A stretch of 64,000 bases of DNA from Escarpia spicata (taxonomy: Eukaryota; Annelida; Polychaeta; Sabellida; Siboglinidae): NCBI GenBank assembly GCA_963995525.1, contig OZ023207.1:5233944-5297943 (forward strand), in the 5' to 3' direction. The first letter of the stretch is position 1. Each line of letters starts with the position of its first letter. Positions 51,780 to 62,863 of this stretch are shown here, piece by piece. Made by a program: the position numbers and the translations under genes. Below the pieces are notes generated by a model. That model saw nothing but the letters and a program-made list of their open reading frames with translations. It was not told the DNA's origin and did not search any database.

Positions 51780-52571
51780 GGTGCGCGTGCACCAGATCAC
51801 GTACGCCACACAACAGGCAAGTCTGCCAAGGCTATTGTCAATTGAAAAAAAATAGGTGGTCACGCGGTACATGTTCCGTAAAAGCGTCTCTTTAAAGCGT
51901 TTTTCTTTATTACGACATCACCACGTAATTCCTGACCCCCGACTGATCTTATAACATGCTTAGGCTCGATTATTTAGAATTTCATTAAACGATTTTGAAA
52001 CATTACGCACAACAATAGTCAACAACTTACATAACGCCGAACGTGACGTCTCTCGAGGCGCGCGCAACCAAGGGGGGACATTCAACAACTTACATAAAAC
52101 TAATGCGTCATTTACCGCCACGAAAACACGCCTCTCGATGCGTGCCGTGCGCACCCCTCGGGCGAAGTCAACAGCCTACATAAACTAATGCGTCATTCGC
52201 CACCGCGTAAACAGGCCGTCATGTCAAGTTGCCCCAAAACAGTCATCGCACAGCACAAACGGTACGTCACACTCTTTTATTAAATTATAACTATTTATAT
52301 TCACGGGTGCACCTAAAATGCAAGTCCTATACAAGAATCATTTATTTATTTGGGTGCACCTAAAATGCAAGTCCTATACAAGAATCATTATTTATTTAGT
52401 CATTTCTATTCACGATGAGTCACAAACATTCATACGCAACTATAAATATCCATGCAACTCGGTGATGTTGCGGCTGAAATTGTTGAACGTAAGTGTGCAC
52501 CTCCTGTTGTGTTTGGTTACTTAACACAGGCGAGATTTGAACACGCCACACACGACACGTCTTCACCATAA
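51780..52571. repeat. AT-rich region with short direct repeats
   Basis: No gene seen. CTTACATAA(A)ACTAATGCGTCATT-type segments recur at about 52,025, 52,088 and 52,171. A 47-bp segment containing GGGTGCACCTAAAATGCAAG is duplicated at 52,304 and 52,350. Confidence 0.7.
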
Positions 52572-53102
52572 ACTGCACAACTCAAACGGCTAAACAAATT
52601 ATGTAAACATATTTATTTCTATTCACTGTCAAACAAACATTCATATACAAGAATATTTTCATTTATTTATTCAGTCGCTTCTATTCACAGGTCGCCCAAT
52701 GAAGGGCCCCTCAAAGGCGGGGGACGTGGGCAGTCGCTCCTCGCCATAGCAGCGACCTTTCCGACCCGACCACGAAGATGCGTAACGCCGCCCCCTTTAG
52801 AGCCGAGACGGACCGCTCGGCCGGTTGCCAGGGTACGCGGCGTCATTAGACCAAAATGGCGCTACGACCCCGACACCGATATATGGATGTCAATCCCTGA
52901 TCTGCATCGCCCACGGACCGCTTCTGACCCACGGGCAGTGACAGAACGGCTCGCGTCACCCCCTCTACGCACCCCAGCAAGCTTGCCTAGGGGCCCCGTA
53001 CGGCGCCAAACCCAGAACGGCTTTGGATTACCTTTTGACTACGTCGAGCCAGATCGCCCTAGGGCACCGAATGGACTACCCTATGCCATCTTTCGCAGTT
53101 AA
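52572..53102 (+). CDS. open frame without early ATG, possible terminal exon
   Basis: The frame is free of stops from 52,572 to TAA 53,100-53,102. It becomes GC-rich and Polinton-like in composition from an acceptor-like TTCTATTCACAG at 52,690. The first ATG is only at 52,887. The encoded 137 residues after the acceptor are Pro/Arg-rich, with RPKWRYDPDTDIWMSIPDLH, ASLPRGPV and GLPFDYVEPDRP. No family recognised. The sharp GC island in an AT-rich arm and the length of the open frame suggest a real coding exon. Confidence 0.45.
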   Translation, partial: TAQLKRLNKLCKHIYFYSLSNKHSYTRIFSFIYSVASIHRSPNEGPLKGGGRGQSLLAIAATFPTRPRRCVTPPPLEPRRTARPVARVRGVIRPKWRYDPDTDIWMSIPDLHRPRTASDPRAVTERLASPPLRTPASLPRGPVRRQTQNGFGLPFDYVEPDRPRAPNGLPYAIFRS

Positions 53103-53329
53103 ACTATATAACTCATTAAACTAATTAAACTATAATAATAATAATCGTTTGATTCTTTCCAACGCACAAAACCACTGTATGTCCCTACGAACTATAGTAG
53201 GCTTGCTTATAAACGAAACACTGTACGCTATAAATACACTAGAAGGCGTCACGACTCACGACAAAGCAGGAACGTTACAGCGGTCGCTTTACACCAGTGC
53301 CTGTATCAATTTTCACAACAACCCAGCGT

Positions 53330-54226
53330 AGAACTCTTATGCGTGGTTATGTACATGGTTATGATTATAGCCACTTTCGGCCGCCTCAACGTGGCTCCAA
53401 TTAACAGGCAACTCTTTAATACAGTGGCTTTGTGCCGGCACCAATGATTATAGGCAATATTCAGTTGTTTTAGGCCTACCTTAGCGATCCAAAACAGCGC
53501 CAGAGACACCTTACAGCGGCCGGCCACTAGCAGCATCCGGACTTTCACCCGTCCATGTATCAGGTTTCACAACAACAACACAGTCGAGCGTAGATTTCAC
53601 AACACAGGCGCCTAACAGCGTAGAAGTTTTATACATGGCTATGTACTGGTAAAGTAATTATAGCCACTCAGTACTAATTGCGTACTCATCAAGGGACCCC
53701 CAATTAGCAAACAACTCTTTTTATACAGTAGTTTTATGCCGGTAAATGACTATAGGCAATATTCAATTATTCTAGCCCAGAACTCTTATGCGTGGTTATG
53801 TACATGGTTATGATTATAGCCACTTTCGTCCGCCTCAACGTGGCTCCAATTAACAGGCAACTCTTTAATACAGTGGCCTTGTGCCGGCACCAATGATTAT
53901 AGGCAATATTCAGTTGTTTTAGGCCTACCTTAGCGATCCAAAACAGCGCCAGAGACACATTACAGCGGCCGGCCACTAGCAGGGGCCGGACCTTCACCCG
54001 TCCCTGTATCAGGTTTCACAACAACACAGTCGAGCGTAGATTTCACAACACAGGCGCCTAACAGCGCAGAAGTTTTATACATGGCTATGTACTGGTACAG
54101 TAATTATAGCCACTCAGTACTAATTGCGTACTCATCAAGGTACCCCCAATTAGCAAGCAACTCTTTTTATACAGTAGTTTTATGCCGGTAAATGACTATA
54201 GGCAATATTCAATTATTCTAGCCCTA
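53330..54226 (+). repeat. tandem repeat with 449-bp period, two units
   Basis: 53,330-53,778 and 53,779-54,226 are near-identical. Each is itself made of two diverged halves of about 220 bp (GAACTCTTATGCGTGGTTAT ... GATTATAGCC and GAAGTTTTATACATGGCTAT ... ATTATAGCC), giving a two-level repeat. It lies about 200 bp inside the right TIR. No gene. Confidence 0.9.
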
Positions 54227-54429
54227 CCTTAGATCTGACGATTAAAAGAACGCAAAGGGCACACGGGGTCAACGCTGACCATCCCCTTAATACAACAGTT
54301 TGAGGTCTCAAACTCATTCTAAGCCTCTGATTTGTTGTTGAGCCTGTCAATCACGCCCCTCAAGTATAGAGAAACGAAACACATACATTACACGCACTAA
54401 GGGCAACAGGTCGAACAGAAACACACGCT

Positions 54430-54665
54430 AAAGGGCAACAGGTCAACATCTATGGGTGGCCCATCAATCAGTTGACTTTTTCTGTATAGGTCTGACGTTT
54501 TAGGAAAAAGTACAAATCCTTTGATGTTGACTTTTTCTGTATAGGCGCGCATAGGGTGCTAAGTTTTAGGAAAAAATTTTGGGGAGGAGCCTATTTCTTT
54601 GATGTTTCTTTGATCTTGAGTGCGTGACCTTTTTACACGGGGGCTTCAGCCACATGACTACTACT
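54430..54665 (-). repeat. Polinton right terminal inverted repeat
   Basis: Exact inverted copy of 36,931-37,166 ending GACTACTACT. Confidence 0.97.
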
Positions 54666-54671
54666 TGCCTA
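54666..54671. repeat. Polinton target-site duplication, right
   Basis: TGCCTA, as on the left. Confidence 0.93.
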
Positions 54672-54852
54672 TGTAATTTGTAATTGGTTTCCTGGGATAA
54701 CTGTCAAATTACAAAGTTAAGGTGTTGGTGTGCAATCATCCAATTTCGTGCATTGTCATCACAATTGAGGAAGTATTTCTGGAATGTGCAATACTAAAAG
54801 GATGTTCATGTGACATGTGATTAAGTTCATACATCTGTTTTGATGTTGATAA

Positions 54853-56495
54853 ATGCCACCCCGCAACCAGCGTGTAAGGACGAGAGGAGGGAGGGGTGGC
54901 AGAGGATGTCGGCTAAGTCAGGCTGATATCGAGAGAGTACGTAGGCTTCGGGAGGCCCGCATTCGTTCAACTCAGGTAATATCATATACAACAATTAACC
55001 ACACATAGGTTATTAACAGTTTTAATTGCACCTTTAAATATATCTTCGGCTGCATAGACATACATATAGAAACTATGTTTACTTACTTTACGAAAAAACC
55101 TTCATGTAAACATTACATTTTCACACCAAATCCACATGTAGTCATGGAAAAAAGCTGTTATCATTATTCAACAAAGTCCCTTGTGTGTGCATCATGTATT
55201 TGTACATTAAACCCAGAGTGATTCATCCATATAACACCTACAAAAATATAACTTGTTTGCATTCATTTACATAGGAAACAATAGAGCAGTTAGATGCAAC
55301 GTCGATGCGCTGTTTGTTGCACTCAATTGTCAATGAGCATCCAGGCATCGTGTTCGATGCACTTGAAGTGCTACAAGCCCAGGCGCCTACCCCCCACCCG
55401 GACCAGCCATCGGAAATCACCCCCCAGTGGTGCATCTGCGGCAGATGTAGAGACATGCCGACAGACCTGGAGAGGTTATGCTGTGGCCTACACAACTGCA
55501 TATCTCAAAGACCAGTGAGTACCTGACATTGAAATGCAACATAGAAGGACTAGTTAAGCATACTACAATTGTGTAATAAGAATGCAAGTTTTTGTTTTAA
55601 ATGAACGATAATACCCTGAGGTAATGTAGTAATGAACCCTGGAGTGAACTGATTCTTTCATAATATGCCACATGTGACAAACCCTTCGAATACATGATAA
55701 GGAAAACATACTGTTGGCATAATACCTATCTAAAATGTTGGCATTACAACATTTCCCATGACGATGTAACCTTGACGTTCAGGCAGCATCTTGAAATGTC
55801 AAACAAGAGTAGCTGTAATAGTTGCACATGACAGAAACTGAAATGTATTGTCAGCAAAAACATTTCATAATCCTTGCCAGTTAGCAGCTATCACATCAAT
55901 GTATAATATTGACTCTGGCCAGGATGGCAATTTTAATGAATATTCATAATAAAAAATAACAATAAATTTAATGACAACGACCTCATACAATTAAAATACA
56001 TCATCACCTTTTTTGTTACACTAAGTTATCCTTGCTGTATCACCCCCTACATCCCACTGAAACCATCCCCTGTGGAATACTCACTGCTCGCAAGATATAT
56101 GCCAATATGTATGAGGTATATCAGGTCATTCATCAAACAATTTATACGGATTACCACAATGAATACTCCATATTTACTCCCAACATTGCAATGATGCCCA
56201 ACGTTGTTTTGCTATAACAATTTTATCTTTACAGGAGATTGAACTAGTGTGTCTGGAGCCATTAGTTCTACAAATCAACATGGCCTACTGGGCAGACATT
56301 TTTGCGCAGGACCCCGGACACGACTCGGCAGCCCTGCGACATGCTGCTTACAGGCAGTTTGTCCTGTGGCGACATGGCCGACTCGGGATAAACATCCGTC
56401 GCGTCATCCCCAGTTGTGTGGTCAGCCGCATTAGGGATCGATTCCCCAATGCAAATGGGGTTTACACTGGCTTCCAGGTCAGTCGGTTAGCTTGA
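54853..56495 (+). CDS. P2X7 C-terminal-domain protein, three exons
   Basis: Exons 54,853-54,975, 55,275-55,514 and 56,235-56,495, all in phase 0 with standard splice signals; product 207 residues. Exon 1 is Arg/Gly-rich. Exon 2 ends in the Cys cluster WCICGRCRDMPTDLERLCC. Exon 3 has RHAAYRQFVLWRHGRLG, NIRRVIPSCVVSRIRDRFP and VYTGF. This is the zinc-binding 'ballast' domain of P2X7 receptors without the channel, a form hugely expanded in invertebrates. A donor at 56,478 could allow further exons, but the stop after YTGFQVSRLA fits the usual end. Lies inside the outer transposon. Confidence 0.82.
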
Positions 56496-59400
56496 TTGAC
56501 CAGACGTCATTGTAGACCGGAGGTTTCTGGACATCCGGGAGCGGTGACGCCTCACTAGCTCGGCAGTTGGTGGTGGAGCAGTGGGTGCCATGGTCCGACT
56601 GATTCGGCGGGGATCTTCTGCCATCAATTCGCGACGTCTTGACACTGATTCTGTATCAACCATTCTGCGACGAACTGCATCCATTTGCATGTCGATTATG
56701 TAACTGTAGGATTTCCGTGTCTTCATGGGAACAGCATACCAGTTTCCCGATTTTTTGCTGTACATCCTCCTGTACCTTTAAATCAGACAAAATAACTATT
56801 TCCATGACTGTGGCATGAATAATTTTTTAGATAAATGTGACACCATATTCTTCAAAAGTAATTCATACATGGTCTTCTTCTAGCTGCTCTTTTTCTTGCT
56901 GCTACATGTTATGCAGACATTGACAATCATGGCCCTCCAATTTCTTTCATTTGTATTTAGTAGCAGTTCTGTTTCTAAACCATGTTTACAGACTATCTAT
57001 CTATCTATTATTTGTACTCTAGAACGTTCTCTCCATTGTTACACAAACCTTTCTCAATTTGCATCCTATAAATCTTGCTCTTGTTCTAACTGTGCCTTAC
57101 TATTTCCTTTTGACTCTTCTAAGAATGTTCGTGGTACTCTTAGATTTCTTCACACAAAGCCACATTTTAATGTTTTCTAAGTTTTTAAATATTGGTATTT
57201 TTTTCAAAATTAATAAGTAATGTTGCTACATCAATAATTTCTATTTATGTCAACGGAAACACTCACATAATTTCTCCTGCAGAGTTAAGGCGGTAGGGTC
57301 TGTCTTTGTGTTTTTGGTAGTCGATGGCAGCCAGCTGAGTTCTTGCAACATACACTGGGTAGCTGCGAGATATAAAACATGTTTGTGAAATTTGATACAC
57401 CTGTTTCTGTGTATACTGACTGCATCGACATTGTATTTTTGAAAGTATATTTATTATGTATTTATTATTTAATTTTTTTTTCTTCTACATTATCACCAAT
57501 TTATATTTTTCTAATACTTTACATTACATTGTTTTTTGTGTACGATCACACATATTGTACTATGTCATGATCAACGTCCAATTTTAATGATTATACCTGT
57601 AATTCTTGTTTATCTTTCATAATTGCCTAGTCATTTTCTTGTGATTTTTCATTACACACTGCATGCGATAAACAATTGCAGTTTGATGTAAGTGTTGTTG
57701 TTTTTAACACATGTAATATTATAAATGTTATAATATACAGTGCAATAATTGTACTTGTTATTTTCTTACTTGTAATTATTGTCTAGTCAGTAGAATCACA
57801 GTCTTAATACAATCTTATATAATAAGACTGGAAATAGTGTTTACTTCACATTTTTAAACACGAATATGCAATTTCATGAGGACAGGAGTTAATAAAAAAT
57901 TCTCATGCAGACAAAATTATATGTCGTCGTTCTTCATTGCTATTATTTATGATTTTCATGAAAGGTTTGGTGACAGACCTATGATAATCTGTACCATATT
58001 ATTCGTTTACCTGAATGTGAAAAGTTTAGCCGCATACATCAACATGTGGTGATGAAACACTTCGAGTTCTCCGGTATGTCTGAAAACCATGACCAACGAT
58101 CACATAATCATTATCTGTACTTTACACACAACCACAGTGCGCTGACAACCAACATTTGATGGAGTGATAAAATAAGAGGTGTTCTTTAAAAAGATGAATA
58201 CATAATTTGTTTTATAAATAAATAGTGTAATAGTTAAAATAGTAAAAAATTGTAACTATTGAAATACACACCTGAATTTCACATAATGATGGACATTCTT
58301 GAGGAAGCGAACATTCAGTACAACTTCCACCAAGGCTTTGTGTGCTGGCGAGCCTTCCTCCAGCCAGACCTTGTCATGGTCTTCCTCCAGAGGACCATGG
58401 GAACATTGGCCAGCAGACACCCCACCACCAATTTGCCACTCGTGTTTGTTGACTGTGTGGTGGATGATCCCTCGCCACTCCTACAACACAGCGTTGTCAC
58501 TATATAACAAAACAAACATTCATGTTAAATTACACACATGTCAATACACTAAATCAAATAAATACAGTAATCAACTTGTACATAAATTTTTATTTTCTAC
58601 CAATTGGTACGTTATTTAATTTTTTTAGCCACCAAATTTATGTTATTGGAACATGTTTAGAAAGATTATGATATTGGTGTGATTAACATGGGTCATTGTG
58701 AAAACGTAAAGAAAATAGATTTTTTAAAAACAATTACCTTGAATCGCTCCTCAGAACCTTCTGCAACTTCTGCACAGTGCCAGAAATGCGTCACGATGTC
58801 CTTGCACCAAGGTCCCAAAGCCTTGTTTGCACGGTTACTAGACACCTGGCAAATAGCAGATGGTAAGGTCACATAATGTTTTATATTTATGGTATGGTAT
58901 ATAAACATATATGGGTGCATATATATATATATATTGATAGCATTTGATACACCCATCATATCAAAATGTACTGTTATTATGTTTATGATTAATTTCTGCC
59001 AGCTCAGACTATGGTATGGCATGGCCCATCAATAGAGTAGAACCTCATCAGCCATGGCACGTACATTAGGGACCAAAGTGTTTGGGTTATCGATGCTTCA
59101 TAGCAGTCATAATCGTAAAGTAAAGGTAAGTTCTTATATAGTGCAGTATCCAGTCACCAGGGCTGCTCAAAGTGCTTTACAATTTTACTCCCTGGTAGAC
59201 CTGTTCAATTGAACACCATATCTCTTGGAAGCATTCACCCATGCTGCAATTAATGCATGAAGACTATTCATAAACAAATATCAACTACTGTCTACAGTCA
59301 GGTACTCGCTGATACAGTGAACTGAAGCAATGTAGAGTAAACAAAATTGCCCAAGGTTTGACACCATCGCACAGGATTCGAACCCACGTTCTCTGAGTCG

Positions 59401-59700
59401 AGAGTCCGAAGCTCTTCCCACTGTGCTAATACGCTCCACTTAAGATTCATAATTCTTTTGGAATGTTTCATCACATTTCAATAATTTGTAAGCTGACATT
59501 ATTTATATCTTATTTTGTTACATATGCTGATGTAACTACAAACATAACAGACATGGAAACATTGTCCTTGATCTGCTCCTTCTTTAATACACCAACAACA
59601 TTCGTTCACAATGAAACATGTACCTCTGACAGTCTTTTCCCCAGGTTCTTTGCTGCATGCCAAATGTCCCACTGATGAAGGATCTGTGGGTACTCATCTC
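56487..59700 (-). CDS. transposase-like gene, six exons found, 5' part missing
   Basis: Exons (transcript order): 59,624-59,700; 58,738-58,845; 58,272-58,480; 58,011-58,080; 57,267-57,362; 56,487-56,769. Key blocks: YPQILHQWDIWHAAKNLGKR; ALGPWCKDIVTHFWHCA; EWRGIIHHTVNKHEW, CSHGPLE; HTGELEVFHHHMLMYAAK; YVARTQLAAIDYQKH; a basic tail. This is the C-terminal half of a large invertebrate family that carries THAP domains in other members and looks like an RNase-H-fold transposase. Exon phases agree except between the fourth and fifth exons, where one base is out of register. No N-terminal exons were found before the right TIR. Confidence 0.7.
59117..59440 (-). mobile_element. tRNA-derived SINE, copy 2
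   Basis: Inverted relative to copy 1 and better preserved: head with CTTCGGACTCTCGACTCAGA and B box GGGTTCGAATCC, tail with AAAGCACTTTGAGCAG and CACTATATAAGAA. Sits in the first visible intron of the transposase-like gene. Confidence 0.8.
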
Positions 59701-60619
59701 CTAAAATATAATAACTTATTTAGTATGTATGCTTTGCAGCCATACCAGCTGAAATGTATCGATCATTTGTCTTTACACACAAGCAACACACAAAACGTGT
59801 ACACATCATGCATAATGTTTTTTCGAAGCTTGGATGAATGTGTAGGACTTAAAATGCACATACAATTTTTATTTTCATTTATACACATTATCATGTTGTG
59901 TACACTAGTCATGAGCATGCTCATCAATTACAAAGTTGAATATCTTGTCAAATAGTTGGATAAAGCATATTCACCAGAAGAACATAATTGAAAACGTACA
60001 TAAATTTGTAAGCCTAACGTTACAATTGATAAATGTTTACTGTTTTTTTGTGAGAGTCCACTTTCTGTACAACTAAGATAACTCACGAAGGAAGGCAGCA
60101 ATCTGTCAATTTCGGCTGTTTATTACGTGGTCCAATAGAGCTGGTAGCTTGATTTGAGCGGGGCTATTTATTGACACCGCGTTATTCGTACTTGTATTTC
60201 GGCGCAACGCTGCTTTTATGTGCTACTACGGAACCCAGATTAAGTAATTAAACATCACTGCATTTGTATCGAAGATCGTCTCACGGAATATGTGTCAGTT
60301 TCTTCCAGATATGGAAATATTGGGGACCGAGGAGTAAATCAAGAAGCATAAATTATGAAAAGTTTATATTTTAATTTATATAAGGCATAAATAACATGTT
60401 TGCATTCTGAACATATATTATGTCATTAATTAATAAATATAAACAAATAGGCTTCAAAACTGTTGGTTAACCATCCCTGGTTCATCGTGTCTGCAGGCAC
60501 ACAAAATAGTGTTTATATTTGCGATCAGGGATATCCAGATGGAAACAATAATTATTTAACAAATAAAATGTTGAATAGGTACATATTTCATTTTATAAAG
60601 TAACCTATTTCAGTCCCTA
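59701..60619. other. non-coding, where the missing transposase exons would be expected
   Basis: I looked on the minus strand for THAP or catalytic-core exons and found none. AT-rich, with a moderately GC stretch at 60,060-60,260 that is not open. Confidence 0.5.
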
Positions 60620-61090
60620 GTCTAGTTTTTGCGAAGAAGCTGCCTGCCTGGCATCCGTTTTTGTTTGGCTAAATTCAATCCCAGTAGATGTCCGAGACAA
60701 TATTTAGAAGTACAATCACATAATCTTTTGTGCACAATAACTAGATGTGTAACCGTATACGTACAGTCAGCGTCATCAGCCATCATCACATGCTCTGAAC
60801 ACAAACAGAAATGTGCTTAATACAAATAAATAAAAATGGCTGCCTAAGTCTCGTTTTCGGCGTACGCATGCTCATTGCGGCACCTTTATAATGTATACCA
60901 TCGCATCGCGCATCGTATCGCATCGCGTATCGCATCGCATCGCGTATCGCATCGCCCATCGTCCATCGCATCGCGCATCGCATCGTCCATCGCATCGCGC
61001 ATCGTCCATCGCATCGCGCATCGCGTCATCGCCCCATGGCGCTGCAGATTGCCACACAAAAACGCGATGGCCCTTCTCGGCCATCATACT
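60620..61090 (-). repeat. composite repeat with GATGCGATGG minisatellite core, copy 2
   Basis: Inverted relative to the copy at 31.2-31.6 kb. Both arms match (ATGATGGCCGAGAAGGGCC and TGAGCATGCGTACGCCG) while the core differs in unit number and order, as expected for a tandem core that expands and contracts. Confidence 0.7.
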
Positions 61091-61271
61091 TATTAGCTTA
61101 GTCTGAATAGTTTACATATTTTATTAGCACAATTTTATGTTGGTTTATCGTCTTATTTATAATATCTATTTAGTTGTATTTTACAATATCTTGTTGATGA
61201 TTTTTAGGAACATATTTGAAATAAGTGTATTTTATGTGCTTTCATGTGTTATTCTCGGTACTGCGTTATTC

Positions 61272-61383
61272 TCGGCCGCGCAATTGGCTTTCACCAGCTA
61301 CCGCTTGTAACGACCAACGCTTTTCGTTTGACGATTAAAACACAATAAAAACGAATTCTTCTATCAAACAGAAAGCGCATTAA
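61272..61383 (-). repeat. right terminal inverted repeat of the outer transposon
   Basis: Partner of 36,005-36,116, also 112 bp long. Confidence 0.8.
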
Positions 61384-62557
61384 TTTTAGGCAACCCAACT
61401 GAGGAAGTAGCGGGAAGGAGTTTAAGATCAAATTACATTGTACTGTAACTATCATAATAAATTATAACAATAGTCCTTCATGTGTCGCTCCACGGCTGAG
61501 TGAGAGCCAGCTGTGTGTGTGTGTGTGTGCGTGCGTGTGTACGTGTGTGTGCGTGTGTGTGTTTCTTAATACGTATTTGCATGTATATAATTTCACTCAA
61601 TAAATTCAATCAATCACTCTCACAAATGAACATGACATGACACATGAAGTGTGTCGGCTTCACAAAGACGTCCTTCCCAGCTAACAAAACTCACTGGACC
61701 AATGACTTGTGGTTTATAATGATGGCAGCAGAAACCATGACGGGGCCAATGCTGGTTTGTCATTGGTTTGACATTATTTGTTTGCCATTGTAAGCACAAC
61801 ATTGGCTCAGTGGTGGTTGTCATTGATTCATCACTGGTTTGCCTTTGAAAAAAATGACTAAGCCAGTAAAGGTTTGTCATTGATTTGGCGTCACTGGTTT
61901 ACAAACAACATTGCCCCAACAATGGCAATCATTGGTCCAATCGTTATTCATTTGCCATTGAAACGCATCGCAGAACCAGTGGTGGTGCCATCATAATTAA
62001 TTTGCCGTGTAATAACATAAATAAAATAATACAATGACGCTGTATGAGGTAGAAGTCTACGGTAAGTTCTCGAAAGTGTTGGAGCCAATCTCACCGCGTC
62101 CCTTGGTAGGAACCAATAATGTGTATACAATTATTATATACATTTCTATTATTCTATAGAAACAATCGCTAACTTTTAACTTTGAGGTAGTGATAGGTAT
62201 CTCCCCTAGTTGTCGAGGTTCACTCGCCTCTTTCTGTGTTCATTAGTTTCCTTCGATCATTGGTTTCTGAACTACAAATTGGAGATGCATTAAAAAAAAT
62301 CTACAAAGGTCGTTTTTTATAGTTATTTATTTTGTTAGTAGTCGAATTGAGTGGTCAGACATTCTCCAGGTGGCAGCACAAGTTCGATATATATATATAT
62401 ATTATATGTACTGTAATGATGATAACTGCAGCCTTTGGTTTGTTGCACCGTGTACGAGTGCGCGTATGTCTGTGTGTGCGTTCGTGTGTGCGTGTGCGTC
62501 CGTGCGTGCCTACGTATGTGTACACATAGTTTTAGCGCTGTAAATACAGTATAACTG
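61384..62557. other. non-coding spacer with GT and TA microsatellites
   Basis: A (GT)n run lies at 61,511-61,562. A segment at 61,690-61,960 has repeated CATTGG/GGTTTGTCATTG units about 25-40 bp apart. No gene. Confidence 0.5.
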
Positions 62558-62698
62558 AATGATTCCCAGAGCAGCTGAGGTGTTTTTTAAATGCTGAATG
62601 AACATGTCTGCCGGCGGCGAAGTGTAAAGTGTCTTGAGCAGGTCAGAGGACGTATACTGGGCTGTGGCGGCTATAATAAGTTGGTCTTTATCTTTATC
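62558..62698 (+). mobile_element. tRNA-derived SINE, copy 3 (3' part)
   Basis: Matches the second half of copy 1: GATTCCCAGAG, AAGTGTAAAGTGTCTTGAGC, CTATAATAAG. The tRNA-like head is missing. Confidence 0.6.
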
Positions 62699-62863
62699 AC
62701 TCACACGCGCGCGCGCATACGCTTACAAACACGCGCATATGCCGATTATGCGTGCGTGCATGTGCTCGTGTCCGTGTGTGAGCACGTGATTGGTTGCGCT
62801 TGTCTGTATAGTAATACAGTAGGTACGCACACTACACACATTTTAATACACACTCTGTTCTAG

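Larger units (their letters stand above)
36931..54665. mobile_element. complete Maverick/Polinton, 17,735 bp
   Basis: Virus-like self-synthesising DNA transposon with perfect 236-bp terminal inverted repeats starting AGTAGTAGTC, 6-bp target duplication, retroviral-type integrase, protein-primed PolB, adenain-type protease, FtsK/HerA-type packaging ATPase, double-jelly-roll major and single-jelly-roll minor capsid proteins. Rightward genes occupy 37.4-44.4 kb and leftward genes 44.6-51.7 kb, so transcription converges at 44.4-44.6 kb. All core ORFs are open and the repeats are identical, which indicates recent insertion. GC content is visibly higher than in the flanks. Confidence 0.97.
36005..61383. 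mobile_element. DNA transposon (Kolobok-like candidate) that hosts the Polinton
   Basis: Bounded by 112-bp imperfect inverted repeats. The pre-insertion length, removing the Polinton and one 6-bp target copy, would be about 7.64 kb. Inside are two convergent spliced genes, a P2X7-C-terminal-domain gene (+) and a transposase-like gene (-), plus a nested SINE and a composite minisatellite repeat. TTAA is present at both outer edges (36,001-36,004; 61,380-61,383), compatible with the TTAA target preference of Kolobok. The N-terminal exons of the transposase were not found, so the copy is probably defective. The superfamily name is inference. Confidence 0.65.

Noticed and set aside
51635..51895. 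Plus-strand frame crossing the RPA-like gene's promoter
   Set aside because: Antisense to a better-supported gene and its TATA box.
53306..53997. Two near-identical minus-strand frames of 76-80 codons
   Set aside because: They are the 449-bp tandem repeat translated twice; both begin at GTG and end in repeat sequence.
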